Positions 4,660-6,338 of a DNA stretch of 6,338 nucleotides are shown here, piece after piece (position 1 is the first letter of the stretch; the number at the start of each line of letters is the position of its first letter). Made by a program: the position numbers and the translations under genes. Under the pieces are notes generated by a model, which saw only the letters and a program-made list of their open reading frames with translations, made no database searches and was not told the origin of the DNA. The stretch comes from an uncultured Mycoplasma sp. (GTDB taxonomy: Bacteria > Bacillota_I > Bacilli_A > RF39 > UBA660): assembly GCA_905209745.1 (NCBI GenBank), contig CAJLUG010000057.1:1-6338 (forward strand), given 5' to 3'.

Positions 4660-5901
4660 ATGAACGAAAAATATTTAATAATGAATGCTGGTAGTTCTTC
4701 ATTAAAGTTTTCTTTATATGATATGCCAGAAAGAGAAGAAATAGTGAATGGATATGTTGAAAAAATAGGAAATCAAGATAGTTTTTATACTTTAAAATTT
4801 AATAATCAAAAAGCAAAAACAGAAGCGCCAATTCATAATCATACGGACGCAGTAAACATCATGATAAAAGAACTATTAGAAAATAATTTTATCCAAGAAT
4901 TAAGTGAAATAAAAGGAATAGGACACCGTATCGTTCATGGTGCCGAATATTATTCCGAATCAGTAGTAATTGATGACGAAGTTTTAAATCATATCAAAGA
5001 TTTATCTAAATTAGTACCACTACATCATCCCGGAGAAATCGCCGGAGTTGAAACAATAAAAAATATAATTCCAGAGGCACCACAAATCGCTGTATTTGAT
5101 ACTGCTTTTCATCAGACGATACCACAAGAAAATTATATGTATGCAGTACCATATTCTTGGTATGAAAAAAATGGTGTTAGAAAGTATGGCTTTCATGGAA
5201 TGAGGCATAACTATATTACAGAAAAAATGAAAAAGCATTTACAAAAAGACGACGTAAATTTAATTATCTGTCATTTAGGAAGTGGAGCTAGTATTTCTTG
5301 TATCAAAGATGGTAAGTGTTATGATACAAGTATGGGATTAACGCCATTAGCTGGATTAGTAATGGGAACTCGTTCTGGTGATATCGATCCATCTATTATT
5401 GAATACATGTGTAGAGAAGAAAAAATAGATGCATCAGAAATAAATAAAATATTAAATCAACAAAGTGGACTACAAGGAATTGCAGGTAAAAATGATTTTA
5501 GAGACATAGAAAATTTAGCCAATACTGGTGACAAGAACGCTATTCTTGCGATTAAAATGCTAAAAAATTCTATCATTAAATATATTGCCGAATATTATTT
5601 CGAATTAGAAGGAAAGGTAGATGCCTTAGTATTTACTGCAGGAATTGGAGAAAATTCATGCACATTAAGAGAAAGTGTGATATCATCTATTAGTAAGCCT
5701 ATGAATATTGAGTTAGATAAAACCGCTAACAATAATATTGCGGGCTTTAAAGAACAACAAGAAGGAATCATTTCTACTCCTAATTCTAGTATTGAAGTAC
5801 TAGTGGTTCCAACTGACGAAGAAAGTATGATCTTAGAAGATACATATCGCTTAAGTCAAAAAGAAAATGAAAAAAATTACAGGAAGGTGAAAACAAGATA
5901 A
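4660..5901 (+). CDS. ackA: Acetate kinase
   Basis: AckA transfers phosphate between acetyl phosphate and ADP, making ATP in the phosphotransacetylase-acetate kinase fermentation route; it is a cytosolic ASKHA-fold enzyme. By comparison with the Methanosarcina thermophila enzyme, the functional residues are all present: N9, S12 and S14 (NAGSSSLKF), R90, H122, D147 (VFDTAFHQT), F178-H179, R238 (MGTRSGDIDP) and E387 (VVPTDEESM). AGIGENS follows at 327-333. Four positions within normally near-invariant motifs differ: HGAE for HGGE, PLHHP for PLHNP, FHGMRH for FHGTSH and HLGSGAS for HLGNGAS. At 413 residues it is about 15 longer than usual, through a charged tail (SQKENEKNYRKVKTR) whose codons also carry the next gene's ribosome binding site. 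No phosphotransacetylase gene is in view. A related short-chain acid kinase activity cannot be excluded. Confidence 0.93.
   Translation: MNEKYLIMNAGSSSLKFSLYDMPEREEIVNGYVEKIGNQDSFYTLKFNNQKAKTEAPIHNHTDAVNIMIKELLENNFIQELSEIKGIGHRIVHGAEYYSESVVIDDEVLNHIKDLSKLVPLHHPGEIAGVETIKNIIPEAPQIAVFDTAFHQTIPQENYMYAVPYSWYEKNGVRKYGFHGMRHNYITEKMKKHLQKDDVNLIICHLGSGASISCIKDGKCYDTSMGLTPLAGLVMGTRSGDIDPSIIEYMCREEKIDASEINKILNQQSGLQGIAGKNDFRDIENLANTGDKNAILAIKMLKNSIIKYIAEYYFELEGKVDALVFTAGIGENSCTLRESVISSISKPMNIELDKTANNNIAGFKEQQEGIISTPNSSIEVLVVPTDEESMILEDTYRLSQKENEKNYRKVKTR
5881..5889 (+). promoter_or_regulatory. Ribosome binding site of the last gene, inside ackA
   Basis: AGGAAGGTG lies in the last codons of ackA, about 13 nt before the ATG at 5903, which is on the long side. 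The ackA stop and the next start are separated by one base (TAA-G-ATG), so the downstream gene is probably translated by coupling and shares the ackA transcript; no terminator or promoter lies between them. Confidence 0.5.
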
Positions 5902-5902
5902 G

Positions 5903-6338
5903 ATGAAACAATTGCAACTAGAGGAAAAATACATATTAGAATATATTAAAGAACAGTTATTATCATTTAAAACAGAAAAAAAGATAATAGAAAATGCTAA
6001 ATTCCATCATACAACAGGATATCATAATGCAGTATCAATTATTAATAATGGAATCTTATCATTACAACATCAAAAAGACCTAAACATCAATGATCATTCC
6101 AAAGAATTATTAGATATAATGAATGATACGCATTCCCATATCAATGGAAGTGATGGAGTATCTCTATCTGTTGTTGGTCTAGATGATTTATATGAACATG
6201 AAATGGAGTATAATCCTTTTCAGGAAAAGCTTGTAGACTTCATGATTTCAAACGATATTAAAGCATATAGACATACAACACACTATGGAAATGAATATAT
6301 TAGTTACGACGCTATTTTACCAGACAAATTTCAAGCAA
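5903..6338 (+). CDS. Unrecognised protein, 3' partial, co-transcribed with ackA
   Basis: I do not recognise this gene. The frame is open for 145 codons to the right edge, so it continues outside the window. The start ATG is one base after the ackA stop. No signal peptide or membrane segment is visible in this part, so it is probably cytosolic. It is His-rich (10 of 145, including FHH at 34-36, THSH at 76-79 and RHTTHY at 123-128). The segment FHHTTGYHNAVSIINNGILS (34-53), followed by GVSLS (85-89), has the look of the His-Thr...Ala..Ile...Gly-Ile-Leu pattern at the start of some ADP-ribosyltransferase-like and Tpt1/KptA-like folds. This is a shape resemblance only and a weak hypothesis. Composition and codon use look like its neighbours, with no sign of recent transfer. 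Confidence 0.75.
   Translation, partial: MKQLQLEEKYILEYIKEQLLSFKTEKKIIENAKFHHTTGYHNAVSIINNGILSLQHQKDLNINDHSKELLDIMNDTHSHINGSDGVSLSVVGLDDLYEHEMEYNPFQEKLVDFMISNDIKAYRHTTHYGNEYISYDAILPDKFQA

Noticed and set aside
1..6338. Mycoplasma-type genetic code (TGA read as Trp), suggested by the absence of TGA among seven stops and the very low GC.
   Set aside because: Trp codons are TGG throughout (for example in the SDR, the first ATPase and acetate kinase) and no gene contains an in-frame TGA. Seven stops are too few to show TGA avoidance.

Overview
The window is a compact, AT-rich (roughly 30% GC by eye) stretch of a Bacillota or Mycoplasmatota-like genome. Every supported gene is on the + strand. 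Strong AAGGAGG-type ribosome binding sites, the rpoA-rplQ-(ecfA pair)-truA order and a Bacillus-type truA and ackA all point to a low-GC Gram-positive lineage. Tryptophan is encoded by TGG with no in-frame TGA, so the code is standard and not the mycoplasma code. All seven visible stop codons are TAA or TAG.

Layout. Positions 1-1404 are the tail of the ribosomal protein/RNA polymerase operon: rpoA (5' end outside the window) and rplQ, whose L17 protein carries a Lys/Glu-rich C-terminal tail. An intrinsic terminator follows. Positions 1471-2208 hold a stand-alone short-chain dehydrogenase with its own extended -10 promoter and a terminator whose loop contains the stop codon. Positions 2262-4591 are a tightly coupled unit of two ABC-type ATPases (10-nt overlap) and truA (9-nt gap). 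Another terminator follows, and its loop carries the -35 of the next promoter. Positions 4660-5901 are acetate kinase, followed after 1 nt by an unrecognised gene that runs off the right edge.

The most unusual part is the ABC pair. By position, length and C-terminal sequence these are EcfA1 and EcfA2, the energising ATPases of energy-coupling factor (ECF) vitamin transporters. In many Bacillota they sit between rplQ and truA and are followed by ecfT. Here ecfT is absent and both ATPases have lost core catalytic motifs in a complementary way. The first keeps Walker A but has lost the LSGGQ signature, the catalytic Glu and the switch His. The second has lost Walker A but keeps a signature-like motif and a D-loop. 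Paired head-to-tail, they could form one ATP-binding composite site and one fully erased site, with no normal hydrolysis machinery. Both reading frames are intact and well expressed by their signals, so this looks like a repurposed pair rather than debris. Its function cannot be read from the sequence.

Other points of interest are near-invariant motif changes in acetate kinase that spare the catalytic residues, an apparent small deletion in the dehydrogenase, and three junctions in a row where terminator, promoter and coding sequence are packed into or directly against each other. All gene-free gaps are under 70 bases and consist of these terminators, promoters and ribosome binding sites. I see no RNA genes, insertion sequences or CRISPR arrays.
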